Source: Linyphia triangularis
Lineage: Eukaryota > Arthropoda > Arachnida > Araneae > Linyphiidae
NCBI GenBank assembly: GCA_963978545.1
Contig: OZ021731.1
Span: 29,298,593 to 29,362,592 of the forward strand
Length of the DNA stretch: 64,000 nt
Direction: 5' to 3'
Every line of letters starts with the position of its first letter. Position 1 is the first letter of the stretch. The position numbers and the translations under genes were made by a program. The notes beneath the pieces were generated by a model, which worked only from the letters and a program-made list of their open reading frames with translations, made no database searches and was not told where the DNA came from. Positions 21,911-34,106 of the stretch are shown one piece after another.

Positions 21911-23939
21911 GTATGTTACATCTGTAAGAATCTTAAGAATATAATGAACTATGTTATTTTACATTATATTTTCTTTCACTATAATTTTATTATACTTTTT
22001 AATTATTACATAATTTAAATAAAAGCAGATTATGTATTATAAGTTCACATAAATTTAAGCAGATTATTTTTGCTATAAAAATAATTTTAATATAGGAAGA
22101 ATGCAGCTTTCTGTGTCTAATTTACTTTTATATTTTTGCAGAGTATTTAAAAAAAAACAACTTAATATTGTATTACCATTAGCAGTTTCTTGTATATTAA
22201 AAAAGTAATTTTGCAATTGTAATCCGTATTAATTCTAGGTATTATGTTATTTATATTGAAAGTTGGATTTATCAAGTAAAAGTAAGGTGTATTCTCAATT
22301 GTTTGAGCTACTGTATCTCATGTATGGTAAGAAGACAAACACTTTAAATTGAAAATAAAAAATAAACATAACCTCTGTAATCAAAATTAAAAACCAACCA
22401 AGTTATCGGCGCTAAGGCCACAGGACAACATTAGTAGTTATTGAAATTACAGCTAAGAATTAATAAATAACAAAAAGTAAACAACGGGACAAAGGCATAT
22501 TTGTTGATTATAGTAAGCTTCGTCAGGGGGTGACTACCGTAATCAATGCCAGAATTCTAGAGTTTGTCTATATATGATATGACAAAAGCCTAAATAACAT
22601 ATTGTTATCCCAATCAAATCCATTTTGATACAAAAGAACGAGACAAGAGTTCAAAAGATAATTTATATTAATCCTTTTTAAAATAAGCTGTTATAACAAA
22701 AAATCTGAATTATAACAAAAAATCTGAATTATAAATACTAAAAAATCCCAATATAAACATAAGTATCTTCATTATTAAATATATGAATTTTAAAGGTAAC
22801 TGAACGTATTTGCTAGAATGAATCCACGTGGTTTGTGGCGCCATTTACGTCGCCAATATGAGCCAAAGTTCGCAAAACAGCCGGTGTCCGAGATAAATGT
22901 TTCCAATTAAAAGAATTGCAACAAATATACAAAAATATCTCGATATATTCATACATTAGACATTTCTACATTGAAATATATTCAAAAACTAGTATTTACG
23001 TAATTTTATATTAGCGATACTTGGGATTTAAAACCAGCTTCTTCGTCGCTCTATGTATTTGCAATGGAGTGAAAACTGAAAACCCCCCCAGTCGGTCTTT
23101 CTCGACAGGCTACTAATCACTGCGTCGATCCTTGTCGTCACTCTCCCCATATAGTCTCTAGTTTTCACTTTTCATACAATACAGAAATAAATAAAGTAAT
23201 TATAAATAATCCTTCACAGTTAATTATTTTTATACTTTTTTGGTCATCTATAAAATCAAATTTGATTTTTACCGGAACGTGAAGTAAACCAGCTCGGGAC
23301 ACTGGGATTTTGTCTGAAAACCGGGACTTCTTGCAAGCGTATGTATAGACACGATTATTTTTCTTCTTGCCTTGCTTTTTTGTCAACAGAAGATAGTAGA
23401 ACCCTAAATTCCTTAATATTTAAAATTGATTCCTTCAGATTTTTCGTTTTTATTAACCCTTTACAGTGCTGTGTTACAAATGTGCGACCAATTTATAGGC
23501 ATCCATAAGAGAAGAAGCTTAGATCCTATTCTTGATTTTTTATTTTGTACTTTCATTTTGACATTTTATTTAACACAAGTAACTGCGAGTGATATATGCG
23601 TTTTTGATTTACATTTGCATGTTTAATATAAATCAAATAAAGAATTGAAACATCTTCCTCCAAAAAAAATCTGAATGCGTTACTGCATACAACCAGATAA
23701 AAGATCGTAAAACATGCATTCCTGTAAAGGGTAAAATCCCAACGTCCCCTTCCCTAGCTGCGCCTATGGTCATAAAAAAAAGTTTTCTATGAAGTGACCA
23801 CTAAATTAAAAGTGTCTACTAGCCACAGGCTACTACTTGAAACTTTCAATTTTCAGGTCTACTTTCTTGTATATTTTCCCTTGGCTAATGCTTGGCAGCG
23901 GAAATTTAGATGCGATGAATTATGGCTCAATGATACAGG

Positions 23940-24347
23940 AATGAGGAACTTGCACAAGTGAGGAAAATGAATATTTTTTTGTATTTTCTAGTATTATCTA
24001 ACGAATATATTTGAGCAGTACAATTATTTTTTATCTTTATGCTTTTAATTAATCAAAAATCGAGTTTGAAATCAAAACAAAGGTCACGTAATAAAGAACA
24101 CATAAAATCGAAAATCGGAGGAGAAACCTCACTCATTCCTCATTTAAAACAGGTTTTAGACAAGTTCATCATCTGCGCATTGACGTCACACGCAAAAGCA
24201 GCTTTTTCCCGCCAAATCGCAAAGTTAAAAACTAAATAAATTTTTTTAACTATCTATCCGAGCTCAAATTTTTGAAAAATGGTTTTTCATGATTTTTTCC
24301 CTACTTTTATTTAAAAATAAAACCAAAAAACGTGAAAGTTCCTCATT
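23940..24347. mobile_element. MITE, possible hAT type, in intron 1
   Basis: AATGAGGAACTTGCAC at the left is mirrored by GTGAAAGTTCCTCATT at the right. Comparison with the homologous introns (CTCAATGATACAG followed directly by GGATTT…TTTGAGCACTT) gives a paralogous empty site. The flanking octamers GATACAGG and GATCAAGA may be a diverged 8 bp target duplication. No coding capacity; the short frame 24039-24239 inside it is not a gene. Confidence 0.65.
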
Positions 24348-25070
24348 GATCAAGAAGTTTTCTCTTTTTGGGTTTTGAGCATTTAAACGTTGATGGGTTT
24401 TCAGTAAAAAAAGTTTCTCGTTCATTGCCTTGAACAGCGTTTCATGCCTTGATCACATCTTCCTTATGAGCAGCGTTTGTTATCTGAATTAGAAGTCAAT
24501 CAAGCCATTTTGTTAGAAATAGAGCTAAGCAAAGGGAATTAGATTTTTGCTAGACAAAAAAAGGTGCTTGTATCAATTAAATTTTCTGCAAATAAATTTT
24601 ATTATGTTGATTCTTACTCTACTCACATAACATAAAAAATCCTAAATTTTAATTTTTTTTATTTAAATACTCAATTTTATATTTCTTTTTGTGTTATTAA
24701 AAGGAAGACGTACATAAATTACTTCACACAAAATTTTGACAACTCCCTCCGCCCCATGTTGTGATTTGTTAGGTTTATTCGGCATCCCCCACATTACAAT
24801 TACTTTACATTGCTGCCACCCCTTTCTAAAATTGAAAATTTAATGTATAATCTAGTTTTTAGATTTGAAATTAACTGAGAGTTCAACTAATTGCAAATCA
24901 TCTTTTATTAAGGTGATTTGTAGTCAAATGTTTAAAACTCTCTGGTAAAAGTGAAATTGTCGTGTCTCAAATTCAATTACTCTGCCCTCGTCACTGTCAC
25001 GGACGATTTTGGGAACAAGCCCCCTCATTCCCTCTTTTGTGCATTAGGTAAATTATGTATGACCCTAAAT

Positions 25071-25572
25071 GGACAATTCCCGCATTTAAATTTTTTTTAT
25101 TTATTTAATTCTAAATGTTTCGAAAAGGCCGTTAATACAAAAATTTCTGCTCAATGTGCTTTTTCTTTTTTTTTAAATTTGCGATCAAAATTACCTTGTT
25201 AAACGTTGGCGAGAAAACCACTCATTTTGTTGGCATTGAATGTGACTTCACGGCTTCGCAAACATCTTGGCTTGAAATGCAGCAGCGGGAACCAGATTTG
25301 CAAGTTTCTCGAAAATCACGCCAACCTCTACGGAATGAAGCAATGGTCTATCAACGACAACTATTTGGCAGAAACCTCACGATAACCATAGAAACGATAG
25401 GGTCTTTTTACGTCACGGACTTTGTTGACTGTTTTGGGGCATTTTCTTTTCTTAATATTTAAATAACTATTTTTTTTTTAAAGAACTTTTGTTTAAATAT
25501 TTGAAATCAGAAAGAAATTCTTAATAAATATATACTAATTTCACTCGTTTTTAAAAAATGCGGGAATGGTCC
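25071..25572 (+). mobile_element. MITE family A, copy 2, in intron 1
   Basis: The ends GGACAATTCCCGCATTTAAA and (reverse strand) GGACCATTCCCGCATTTTTT flank a body homologous in reverse to 2249-2784. Homologous introns read GACCCTAAATTCAATATC without interruption, so the insertion point is defined exactly, with a duplication of at most AT. The 102-codon open frame at 25154-25462 is inside this element and is not a gene. Confidence 0.85.
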
Positions 25573-25780
25573 ATTCAATATCTTTAAAATTAATGCAACA
25601 ACATAAAAGTACTGTTTCCTAAGAGCGAATCAAAAAGTTATACAACATTTATATCGAACTTGGATTTGAATTCTTTTTAATTACATGCAACTGATATATT
25701 TTTATTTGTGCGTAGTTTTAAAAGTATTTAATTATTTGCACACTTCTGGACTAGATTCTAACTTCTTGTTATTTTTGCAG

Positions 25781-26362
25781 AAAGTTATATGTCCTGTATT
25801 TTTTTGCCTGAATGTAAAGCGACAATTGGAACAATTTCCAAGAAGGCAAGTGCAAGCTATATTTCGTAAGCATCAACTCTCAGCTATGTGGTACAGGAGA
25901 ACATCTGATGCAGTATCTGGAAATTCTAATTCCAGTAGCCAGCCTTCACCTAGTGCTCAATCCGTTGCTTCACCTCATCTTCCACAGAAAGAAATAGATG
26001 TAAAACCTTCACCTGGACCTCCTGTTGATGCTTTACTGGCAGTTTTGCAAGTTCCAGGTGCAAGAAAAATTGCTCCATCAGGACCCAATCAAGACTTTAA
26101 ATTAGGTTTAGGATTAAATGATGATTCTCAAACACGTGATAAAAAGCAAACAATTCCTCAAGAGTGTAGAAGATTAACTATACCAAGATCTACTGAATTA
26201 CTTGTTCATGCATGTAATTGTACAGATGCTAAATGCTCATTTTCTAACTGCAATAAAATGAAAAGGGCATTGCTACATGAAAAGAGTTGCAAACAAGAAA
26301 CAAAATGCTGGTTACGCAAAAAGCTTACTGCCTTATGTTGTTGCCATTCAAAGGGTTGTCAG
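25781..26362 (+). CDS. CBP/p300-like exon 2: end of one TAZ2, linker, start of the next TAZ2 (long class)
   Basis: 194 codons, acceptor TTTTTGCAG, donor CAG|GTAATT, phase 0 at both ends. It opens KVICPVFFCLNVKRQLEQF, the CBP-like end of TAZ2. Its two Cys complete zinc site 3 begun in exon 1 (H-x3-C-x4-C-x4-C across the splice), followed by a basic helix. A Ser/Pro linker follows (NSNSSSQPSPSAQ), then PPVDALLAVLQVPGARK, which resembles the segment after TAZ2 in CBP. Next come KLGLGLNDD and a new TAZ2: site 1 HACNC…C…C intact, site 2 altered (HEKSC then C-x5-C, final Cys absent), site 3 started (HSKGC). This is the least derived copy, so the composite exon probably arose by joining post-TAZ2 sequence to a second TAZ2. 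Confidence 0.88.
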
Positions 26363-27220
26363 GTAATTAAATTTAGTTGATTATTTTTACTGTTTATTAT
26401 AGGTTGCATAGTATTTTTGACTATTGTTCAAACTTTTTTCTGATATAATAATATTTGTAGGTATGTCATTTTTATTGCATGGAGTGTTTATTTGTCAATG
26501 TTTAATGCTTACATTCAATGTTAAAATTCTTCTTTTAAATAACAAATAGTCCTTGCTCTCAGTTTTTTGTCCTTATCAGAACTCAAGAAACTTAAATTAT
26601 GATCCGATAAATGCAATGTTAATTTCTGAATTTCAATTAAGACACCTCTTACACCATTTACATAACCTGCCTCTTAACAATAAGATTTTTTTTCTGACTG
26701 TTGGCTTTTTAACTTGTGGACTGCTAAATACTTTTTTTTTTAAATATTTTTTTGTGCATATTCGAATAGAATCTGTATTTTTAGAATTCTTACTGGGAAT
26801 TCTAATTGAAATTCTTCTTTCTGAATTGAAATTTTTATCCTTTATATTTGTAGCTGTTCCAAAGTTGGGTGAGTTTTGATGCATAGAGCATACTCAGCTC
26901 TTTCGAACTATTAAGGAGGCCTTTTCACATATTTTATTTGGTCAACAGACTGCTTAGCAGTAAAAAGATTATGACAAGATGTATCTCAATGATACAGGAG
27001 GGATTTCTTTTTCTCTATGCTTTGACCACTTAGGCAAAATATATATATATATAGGTTTGTTTCTTGCAACATTTGCAAAAATATTAGGGTAGGAAGGTAG
27101 GTAGGGATTTTTTTTTTTTTGCTAAATACTTATAGCAAATACATAAAAATAAATATTATCAGAGTATAAATGTGCAAGATCTAAAATTGATCAGTGATGT
27201 AAAATACTTGGGTATGTTTG

Positions 27221-28535
27221 CAAGCCCGTGCTGGGCTGCCGGGACACCGGGACGTATCCCGGTGCGCCCTCCAGCCTGGAAATTTTGGCGCCCTCCTGTT
27301 CAGAAACTGACAAGTTTTACGACGAGGCATAACGTTGATATTGCCGAGCGGCCGGGTTGAGTGTTGCGACTGTAGGCTACTGCTAAATGGACGGGAGCGT
27401 TTCGTTGGCCCCGTCCAGAAACTTACTCATTTTTTAATATATACCAAATTTTAGGGCTTAATTAGTGCTTTCAGAATCCACCATTAAAAAAATTAATGCG
27501 TCAATATTTACGCCCACAGACGCACTAATTGTCTCACATATGCAAACATGTAGTGCTCAATTAGTGCTTTCAGAATATCCAACTGCCAAAATTAGTGCTT
27601 CAATATTTTTGCCAAAATCGCCAATTTTAGCTTATTGCCGAATGTACGCGAGCCTTAAATTTTTTTTAATTATCCCGCACTAATTGTTTGACCGGTGCCA
27701 TATTTTAGTGCTTTTAGAATCCCCAACTGCCTGAATTAGTGCGTCAATATTTTGACCATTTTGTAATAATTATTCACTAATCACTTCTGTTTCATTGACC
27801 CCGCCCACAGACTCACTAAAAGTATATAAATTTCTTCTAACCATCCCATTGACTCAAGTTTCTTGTGAACGAGCATTTTCTAAATTGAAACTTATTAAAA
27901 CCAGATTGAGATCGTCTTTGACAAACGAAAATTTAGAATCTTTACTGTTAATGCACTCAGAAGCTGATATTTTAAACTCCACAGATCCAGACACTGTTAT
28001 TGATTATCTTTGCCACTCCAGCTCCGAATTAAAAAGACTTCTTCAGGTTTAGTTTGTAAATTCAATCAAAGGGAACATTACATTTGTGAACATATTTGTT
28101 TTTGTTACTTTCCTTAAGAAATTAAGTAGTAAATGCTGGTAACTTTTTTTGAAATGTATGTTAAATTGTCTCGTCTTAATTTTATATGTGTGTTAGTTTA
28201 CCAAAATTACACTAATTATGTTTCAACTACTACTTTGTCTTTTATTTCACCCTAAGACATTGCAAAATATTTGAAATGAATCAAATGAACATTAGAATTT
28301 AGCAAACAATACATGGTCATTTTGTTTGACAAATACCGGTACGATATGTGTAAGTGTGATGGTCCGTTCGTACCGTAACCTGCTGCCAGAAAAGCATATT
28401 GAACCCAGCTCCATGTGCGATTAACGCTTTAGTTATTATATTCCATACCCCCCCAGTAGTCCTCCCCCTGCATAGTGCTGGCGCCCTCTGGCCAAGGCCG
28501 TCCACCGCCCTAACAAGGGGTCCAGCACGGGCCTG
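27221..28535 (+). mobile_element. Internally deleted hAT transposon with 8 bp target duplication
   Basis: The ends CAAGCCCGTGCTGG and (reverse strand) CAGGCCCGTGCTGG form 14 bp inverted repeats with one mismatch. TATGTTTG is duplicated at 27213-27220 and 28536-28543, the 8 bp hallmark of hAT. Homologous introns (e.g. about 30873 and 62929) show the uninterrupted site. Subterminal GCGCCCTC words recur at both ends. About 27460-27780 contains three diverged tandem copies of a TTAGTGCTTTCAGAATCC…GTCAATATTT unit. Confidence 0.92.
27795..28052 (+). pseudogene. hAT transposase C-terminal dimerisation fragment
   Basis: This 85-codon open stretch contains FLLTIPLTQVSCERAFSKLK, then IKTRLRSSLTNENLESLLLM. 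This is the conserved C-terminal dimerisation segment of hAT transposases related to ZMYM-type fusions (…P.T.VSCERSFSKLKLIK..LRS…). It ends at a stop (28050-28052). The DNA-binding zinc finger and the catalytic residues are absent, so the element is non-autonomous. Confidence 0.85.
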
Positions 28536-29631
28536 TATGTTTGTTTCTGTTGGTCAATATCCTGGGTATATACCCAGGTATTTACTGTAATTGGGTGTAT
28601 TTATAATTGGTCTTCAGGTTTAACTGCTCATTACGTGATAATTATTTAATGTCTTCAACAAACTTTTTTTATATAATTAATTTTTTTTTTTTTTTTAATT
28701 TAAGATCTAGAAGTAAGTTATAAACACAAAAACCTTTATTTTAGAAGCAAATTTAAAATGTAGACTATAATTTAAGTTTAATTAATAATTTTGAGTAATT
28801 TTAAAAATTAATATATCTATTATATTAATACAAAAACTATTGTTCAATAGGTAGTCTTTAAATGCAAGATTTATTTAAAAATAGATTAAAACTTAATGTG
28901 TACGGTATTCGTATAATTTTTCATTTACAAAAACATCCCTTAATCATGTTATAGTACCAAGAATGTAGATATTTCATTGTGTGAATTATTTTTTTAAAAA
29001 ATAGAAAGAAAACTAATTTCGTATTTCTTTATTCCATTTAAAACATATTTTGTATTTAGCATTTTGAATTTAAAAAAAAAAAAAGCTTTGCTGCTTTTTC
29101 TAAAACCTGTATTTACACAACAATTGCACATCTAAAAAAAATATATATATATTCTCTCGTGATTTGCTGTAGTTCTTTAGAATGTAGGAACTTAAGTTTT
29201 AAAGTAGAATTGGATGTATGCACATGAGTAGAATTTGTCTTCTAAATTGGTAGTCAATCAGTTTGTTGAGCAATTTTGTTAAAATTAGAGTTAAGTAAAG
29301 GAGGTTAGATAATAAAATAAGTGGTTGTATCAATAAATTTTCTGCATCTAAATTTTATTATGTTAACCCCTTCCTTTCACCCTTTGATCATAGCATATAT
29401 TATATACCCTCCATGACCCTAAATTCGATATCATAAATATCAATCCAGTGACATAAAATTTACTATTTTTTTAAAAACAGATCAAAAAGTATCAAGCAAT
29501 ATTTTATCGAACTTAGATTTATGATTCTTTTTAATTATAAGGCTATGCAACTGGTATATTTATAATGTAGTTTTGAAAGTGTTTCTATGTACACTTCTGG
29601 TCTAGATTCTAACATCTCGTTATTTTTGTAG

Positions 29632-30123
29632 GAACGGGAATGCCCTGTACCATTTTGCCGAAATATAGACCCCAAATCCAAACAACAAGTTCGAAAAAGG
29701 GAATTGCTATCTAAAATTTCTAAACTACAAATTTCAGCTCTGAAGAACCCTGCAATATCTGTTGCGGTACCTGGAAATACTAATTCTAGTAGCCAGCCTT
29801 CTCCTAGTTCTCAATGTGTTGCTTCACCTCATCTTTCACAAAAAGAAATAGACATAAAACCTTTACCTGGACCTCCTGTTACTGCTTTACGAAGACGTGA
29901 TAAAAAGCAAACAATTACTCGAGAGTGTAGAAGATTATCTGTACCAAGATCTACTGAATTACTAGTTCATGCATGTAATTGCGCAGATGTTAAATGCCGG
30001 ATTTCTAACTGCAAGAAAATGAAAAGGGCATTGCTGCATGAAAAGAGATGCAAACAAGAAACCAACTGCCGATTACGCAAAAAGCTTACTGCCTTATGTC
30101 GTTGCCATGCAAAGGGTTGTCAG
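29632..30123 (+). CDS. CBP/p300-like exon 3: TAZ2 end, linker, TAZ2 start (short class)
   Basis: 164 codons, TTTTTGTAG|GAA acceptor, CAG|GTAATT donor, phase 0-0, no stop. It begins ERECPVPFCRN, completing zinc site 3 of the TAZ2 started in exon 2. The linker is shortened relative to exon 2: after PGPPVTAL it jumps to RRRDKKQ, a loss of about 31 codons that removes the KLGLGLNDD segment. TAZ2 site 1 is HACNCADVKCRISNC; site 2 is the altered HEKRC, C-x5-C form; site 3 starts HAKGC. It has one codon more than exons 4-7 near the start (NIDPKSK versus NNTGSK). The first Met-like codon inside the exon is not a start; the exon is internal. Confidence 0.86.
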
Positions 30124-33100
30124 GTAATTAAATTTAGTTGATTATTTTTACGGTTTTGTATAGGTTGCATAGTATTTTTGACTATTGTTCAAACTTTTTT
30201 CTGATATAATAATATTTGTAGGTATGTCATTTTTATTGCATGGAGTGTTTATTTGTCAATGTTTATCAGTTACATTCAATGTTAAAATTCCTCTTTTAAA
30301 TAATGAATAATCCTTGCTCTCCGTTTTTTGCCATTATCAAAACTCAAAAAACATAAATTATATTCCGATAAATGTACTATGTTAATTCCTGAATTTCAAT
30401 AAAGACACCTCTTACACTATTTACATAACCTGCCTCTTAACAATAAGATTTTTTTTCTTACTGTAATTTAAGCATGGTGGCTTTTTAACTTGTGAACTGC
30501 TAAAAAAAATTTTTTTTTTTTTAAATCTTCTGTTGTGCATAGTAGAAAATAATCTGTATTTTTAGAATACTTGCTGAAGAGATTTTTTTTTTTTACATGG
30601 TCAACAGACTGTTTAGCAGAAAAAAGATTATGGCCAGAGGTATGGGTATCTCAATGATACAGAAGGGATTTTTTTCTTTAGGCTTTGAGCACTTAGGTAA
30701 ACCATATATATATATAGGTTTGTTTCCTGTAACATGTACAAAAATATTAGGGTAGATAGGAAAAAGGTGGGGTTTTTTTGCTAAATCCTTATAGCAAATA
30801 TGCAAAAATAAATATTATCGGAGTATAAATGTGCAATATCTAAAATTGATCAGTGATGTAAAATACTTGGGTATATTTATTTCTGTTGGTCAATATCCTG
30901 GGTAACCAAGGTATTTACTGTAATTGAGTATTTTAGTGGGTATTTATAATTTTTCTTCAGGTGTAACTGCTCATTAAGTGATAATCATTTAATGGCTTCA
31001 ACAAATGTTTGTTATATAATTAATTTTTTTTTTTATGTCTAAAAAAATTTACGGAGGAAATTTTTGTATTGTAATTTTAGGGTAGGTAGGGTTACTGGAA
31101 ACAAGCCCCTTTTTTTCTTTGGCTTTATATAGAGTTTGATGAGTTTTCAGTAAAAAAAAAGTTTTTGATTCATTGCTATTCAAACAAACTATTCAGTAGT
31201 TGCCGAGCTTATAAATTTGATTAGTTTAGATATAATTTTTTTTGCAACTGCTTGATTGGGATTATGGGTTAATAACATAACTACTGTGTGTGGTAGCCAT
31301 TACTAATTGCTTAACATACTCATGCAAAAACCCAACTTCATATTTTCTTTTTTGCTACCCATATCTTGACAAATTTAAAAATATTGAAAAAAATTCCTTG
31401 AGTTAAAAACATTAAATTAGTATGCCTGGACCTAAAAAGTGTTATCAGCAATTTAGCGCATAACACAATGTATAGTCAACAACAGGCAACTTAGAAGCAA
31501 GAGTAGTTAGCTACTTTTCAAGTTATCTGTATTTCCTATGTATTCTATCATAGACATGTTAGGTGTTAAGGAGTACTACCAGCCCAAATGAAATCAGTGA
31601 GCTCCATAGCCTCTAGTTGTAAAGAGAAAATGGTGTTGGATGCATTTTCTTTGGAAAATTACACCAGCCTGCAGGCAGTAATATGATAGCACAAACATAC
31701 CAGGAGTCGCATTCATCCTAAGATTATTTAAATTTTTGTTTTTCCCTAAACTGTGTTCATACGCCTCAAGGAGAACAGGGAAAATAAATCAGTCTTAAAA
31801 TCTTGGGAAAAAGAGAAAAATCTTGCCTAAAACGTGGAAAAAGTGGTGGTTACTCTGGAAAAAAATCTTACTCTTCGGTGCTATTTGTTTAACCCTAACT
31901 TGAGGAGTTGCAGTTACAGAATTATTTGATAACATGGACTTGTAGAAAGTTATTCCTAAAGAAGAAATACTTTTTTAAAGTTATCGGAATAATTTCTTTT
32001 ATCGAGGCTTGATTATATTTATGTGGCTAAAAATAATTAAGCTTGCGATGGAAAACTGAAAATGAGTATCTTTTATCATTTTCAGTTTTCATTTTATTAT
32101 TCATTCTCATTTTATTTTTTTTTGAAAATGAGTATGAGCTCTACTAAAATTCCTAAAACTGTACTTAACTTTTTCGATAACTTTATTTATCGATTGACTT
32201 TATAGATTTTCCTCCAAACCCTGTAAAAAAACCCAGATATTTCCTCCAGATGAGATATGGGCATTTAATTAAATTTGCATGTTTGTCAAAATAGTGTAAT
32301 TGTATAACTGTTATTTGCCTCAAATTTGTGTAACTTTAAATTTTTTGAAAAGTAACGTAATACTTATTTGACGAATAAGTTAGCACTCCTCAAATTAGCA
32401 TTTTAATTTGTTTGAAAAAGTATTACTTTCCCAATTACATGCATAAATAACTATTTTCCTTTGTTGATTTAATGGGTGTTACACATTGATTAATGGATAA
32501 TAATAGCTTACACAAAGCAGCACTAGGGGTTCAATAGCTTTACTTGCTTCAAAGAAACAAGCAGGATATTTTTATTTAAATTATTGGAGTACATGAGTAG
32601 CATTTGTCATCTATATTGGTAGTTAATCAATTTGCTAACCAATTTGTTAAAATTAGAGTTAATCTAAGAAAGTTAGATTATAAAAAAAGTGGTTGTATCA
32701 ATAAATTTCTGCATCCAGGGCCTGATCATCGCCTAGGCCCAGAAGGCCCGGTCCTTGGGCCCCGAAATTGGCCGTAAACCATTTTTGTTTCACAAAATCT
32801 ATGTGAATATCTTTTATAACATGTATAAAATAATTTTTACATAAAAATCATTTCGTATTGATCTCGAACCATCTTTAGAATCCCAGAGTGTATTTATTCA
32901 AATAAACCGTTTAAAAGCGTGAAACACAAGCTTTTTTGAAAGATAGAGGGGGGAAAAAATTGACAGGTAATCTTGACGAATTTATAGTGAGATCAGCAAA
33001 TGTCGACTCTGAAGTTGTGAATAATGCGGCAGATATTGTCGTCACAGATATACACCATTGTTATAGGGAAATGCAATGTTATACATAACAAAGTTTTTCC

Positions 33101-33617
33101 TTTTTGGATTTATAAATTTGATTTTTTGAAATTTGTTTCTTTATTTGTGATAAAAAAAAAATTTTAAAAAACAATATTAACATTAATACATCAACTTTTT
33201 CTATATTTCATGTTAATTCATTTGACTTTGTGTCGAGTCCATTTCCAATAAATCACTTGTTTGAAAAAAGGGCCATGGAATGTGTTGGGGGCCTTGGGCC
33301 CCAACTTGTCATGATCAGGCCCTGTCTGTATCTAAATTTTATTTTGTTAAACCACTTCCATTCGTCTTTTTATCGAAGCGTATTTTATATTCCCTTCATT
33401 ACCCTAAATTCAATATCTTAAAAATCAATCCGGTGGCATAAAATGTACTATTTTTTGAAGAACAGATCAAAAAGTATGACACAATATTTTTATCGAAATT
33501 AGATTTAGGTTTCTTTTTAATTATAAGGATATGCTACTGGTATATTTATGATGTAGTTTTGAAAGTATTTCTATGCACACTTCTGGTCTAGATTCTAACA
33601 TCTCTTAATTTTTGTAG
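30124..33617 (+). other. Intron 3, with hAT MITE but no gypsy
   Basis: Colinear with introns 4-6 but without the gypsy element. The ATATATATATA tract at about 30703-30716 is the paralogous empty gypsy site. It includes long non-coding blocks shared with later units (e.g. the GTGTGTGGTAGCCATTACT and AAATGAGTATGAGCTC regions). The hAT MITE sits at 32716-33324. Confidence 0.75.
32716..33324 (+). mobile_element. hAT-type MITE (CAGGGCCTG family), unit 4 copy
   Basis: The ends CAGGGCCTGATCATCGCC and (reverse strand) CAGGGCCTGATCATGACA form inverted repeats. The 8 bp duplication is TCTGCATC (32708-32715) / TCTGTATC (33325-33332). Exon 3's upstream intron reads TCTGCATCTAAATTTT uninterrupted at 29343, giving the empty site. 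The 609 bp body includes a frame-like remnant (GKLTGNLDEF-type words with gaps near 32950-33060) that may come from a hAT N-terminal region. Confidence 0.9.
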
Positions 33618-34106
33618 GAAAGAGAATGCCCTGTACCATTTTGCCGAAATAACACTGGATCCAAACTGCAAGTTCAAAAAAGGGAACTGTTAGCTAAAAT
33701 TTCTAAACTACAAATTTCAGCTCAGCAGAACCCGGCAATATCTGCTGTTGTACCTGAAAATACTAATTCTAGTAGCCAGCCTTCTCCTAGTTCTCAATGT
33801 GTTGCTTCACCTCTTCTTTCACAAAAAGAAATAGACGTAAAACCTTTACCTGGACCTCCTGTTACTGTTTTACGAAGACGTGATAAAAAGCAAACAATTA
33901 CTCGAGAGTGTAGAAGATTATCTGTACCAAGATCTACTGAATTACTAGTTCATGCATGTAATTGCGCAGATGCTAAATGCCGGATTTCTAACTGCAAGAA
34001 AATGAAAAGGGCATTGCTGCATGAAAAGAGATGCAAACAAGAAACCAACTGCCGATTACGCAAAAAGCTTACTGCCTTATGTCGTTGCCATGCAAAGGGT
34101 TGTCAG
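33618..34106 (+). CDS. CBP/p300-like exon 4: TAZ2 end, linker, TAZ2 start (short class)
   Basis: 163 codons, TTTTTGTAG|GAA acceptor, CAG|GTAATT donor, phase 0-0, no stop. It begins ERECPVPFCRNN, which closes zinc site 3 of the previous TAZ2, then a basic stretch with KISKLQIS. Next come the Ser/Pro linker SSSQPSPSSQC, PGPPVTVLRRRDKKQ, and a TAZ2 with HACNCADAKCRISNC (site 1), HEKRCKQETNC (altered site 2) and HAKGCQ. It has no ATG or TTG at the place where its sisters do, so it is easily missed by start-codon-based scans, but the whole exon is open and splice sites are intact. It is the first exon of the 8.7 kb repeat units. Confidence 0.86.

Larger units (their letters stand above)
21648..25780 (+). 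other. Intron 1 of the CBP-like gene
   Basis: GT…AG intron of 4133 bp. From about 23880 onward it is a diverged homologue of the later introns: it shares the CTCAATGATACAG landmark, the GATGGGTTTTCAGTAAAAAAAG block, the AGTCAATCAA…TTTTGTTA block and the ACTTCTGGACTAGATTCTAAC block just before the acceptor. This shows the exon-plus-intron unit, not just the exon, was duplicated. Two MITEs interrupt it (23940-24347 and 25071-25572). The stretch 21911-23879 shows nothing recognisable. Confidence 0.7.
26363..29631 (+). other. Intron 2, containing an inserted hAT element
   Basis: Flanked by GTAATT and TTTTTGTAG. Apart from the hAT at 27221-28535 it is colinear with introns 3-8, including the CATGGAGTGTTTATTTGTCAATG block, the short ATAT tract near 27040 and GGTCAATATCCTGGGTA. 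It lacks both the gypsy element and the CAGGGCCTG hAT MITE found in later units. A frame homologous to the small ORF at 62566 is broken here by TGA (near 26877). Confidence 0.75.

Noticed and set aside
25154..25462. 102-codon open frame upstream of exon 2
   Set aside because: It lies wholly inside MITE family A; the homologous region at 2249-2784 is not open.
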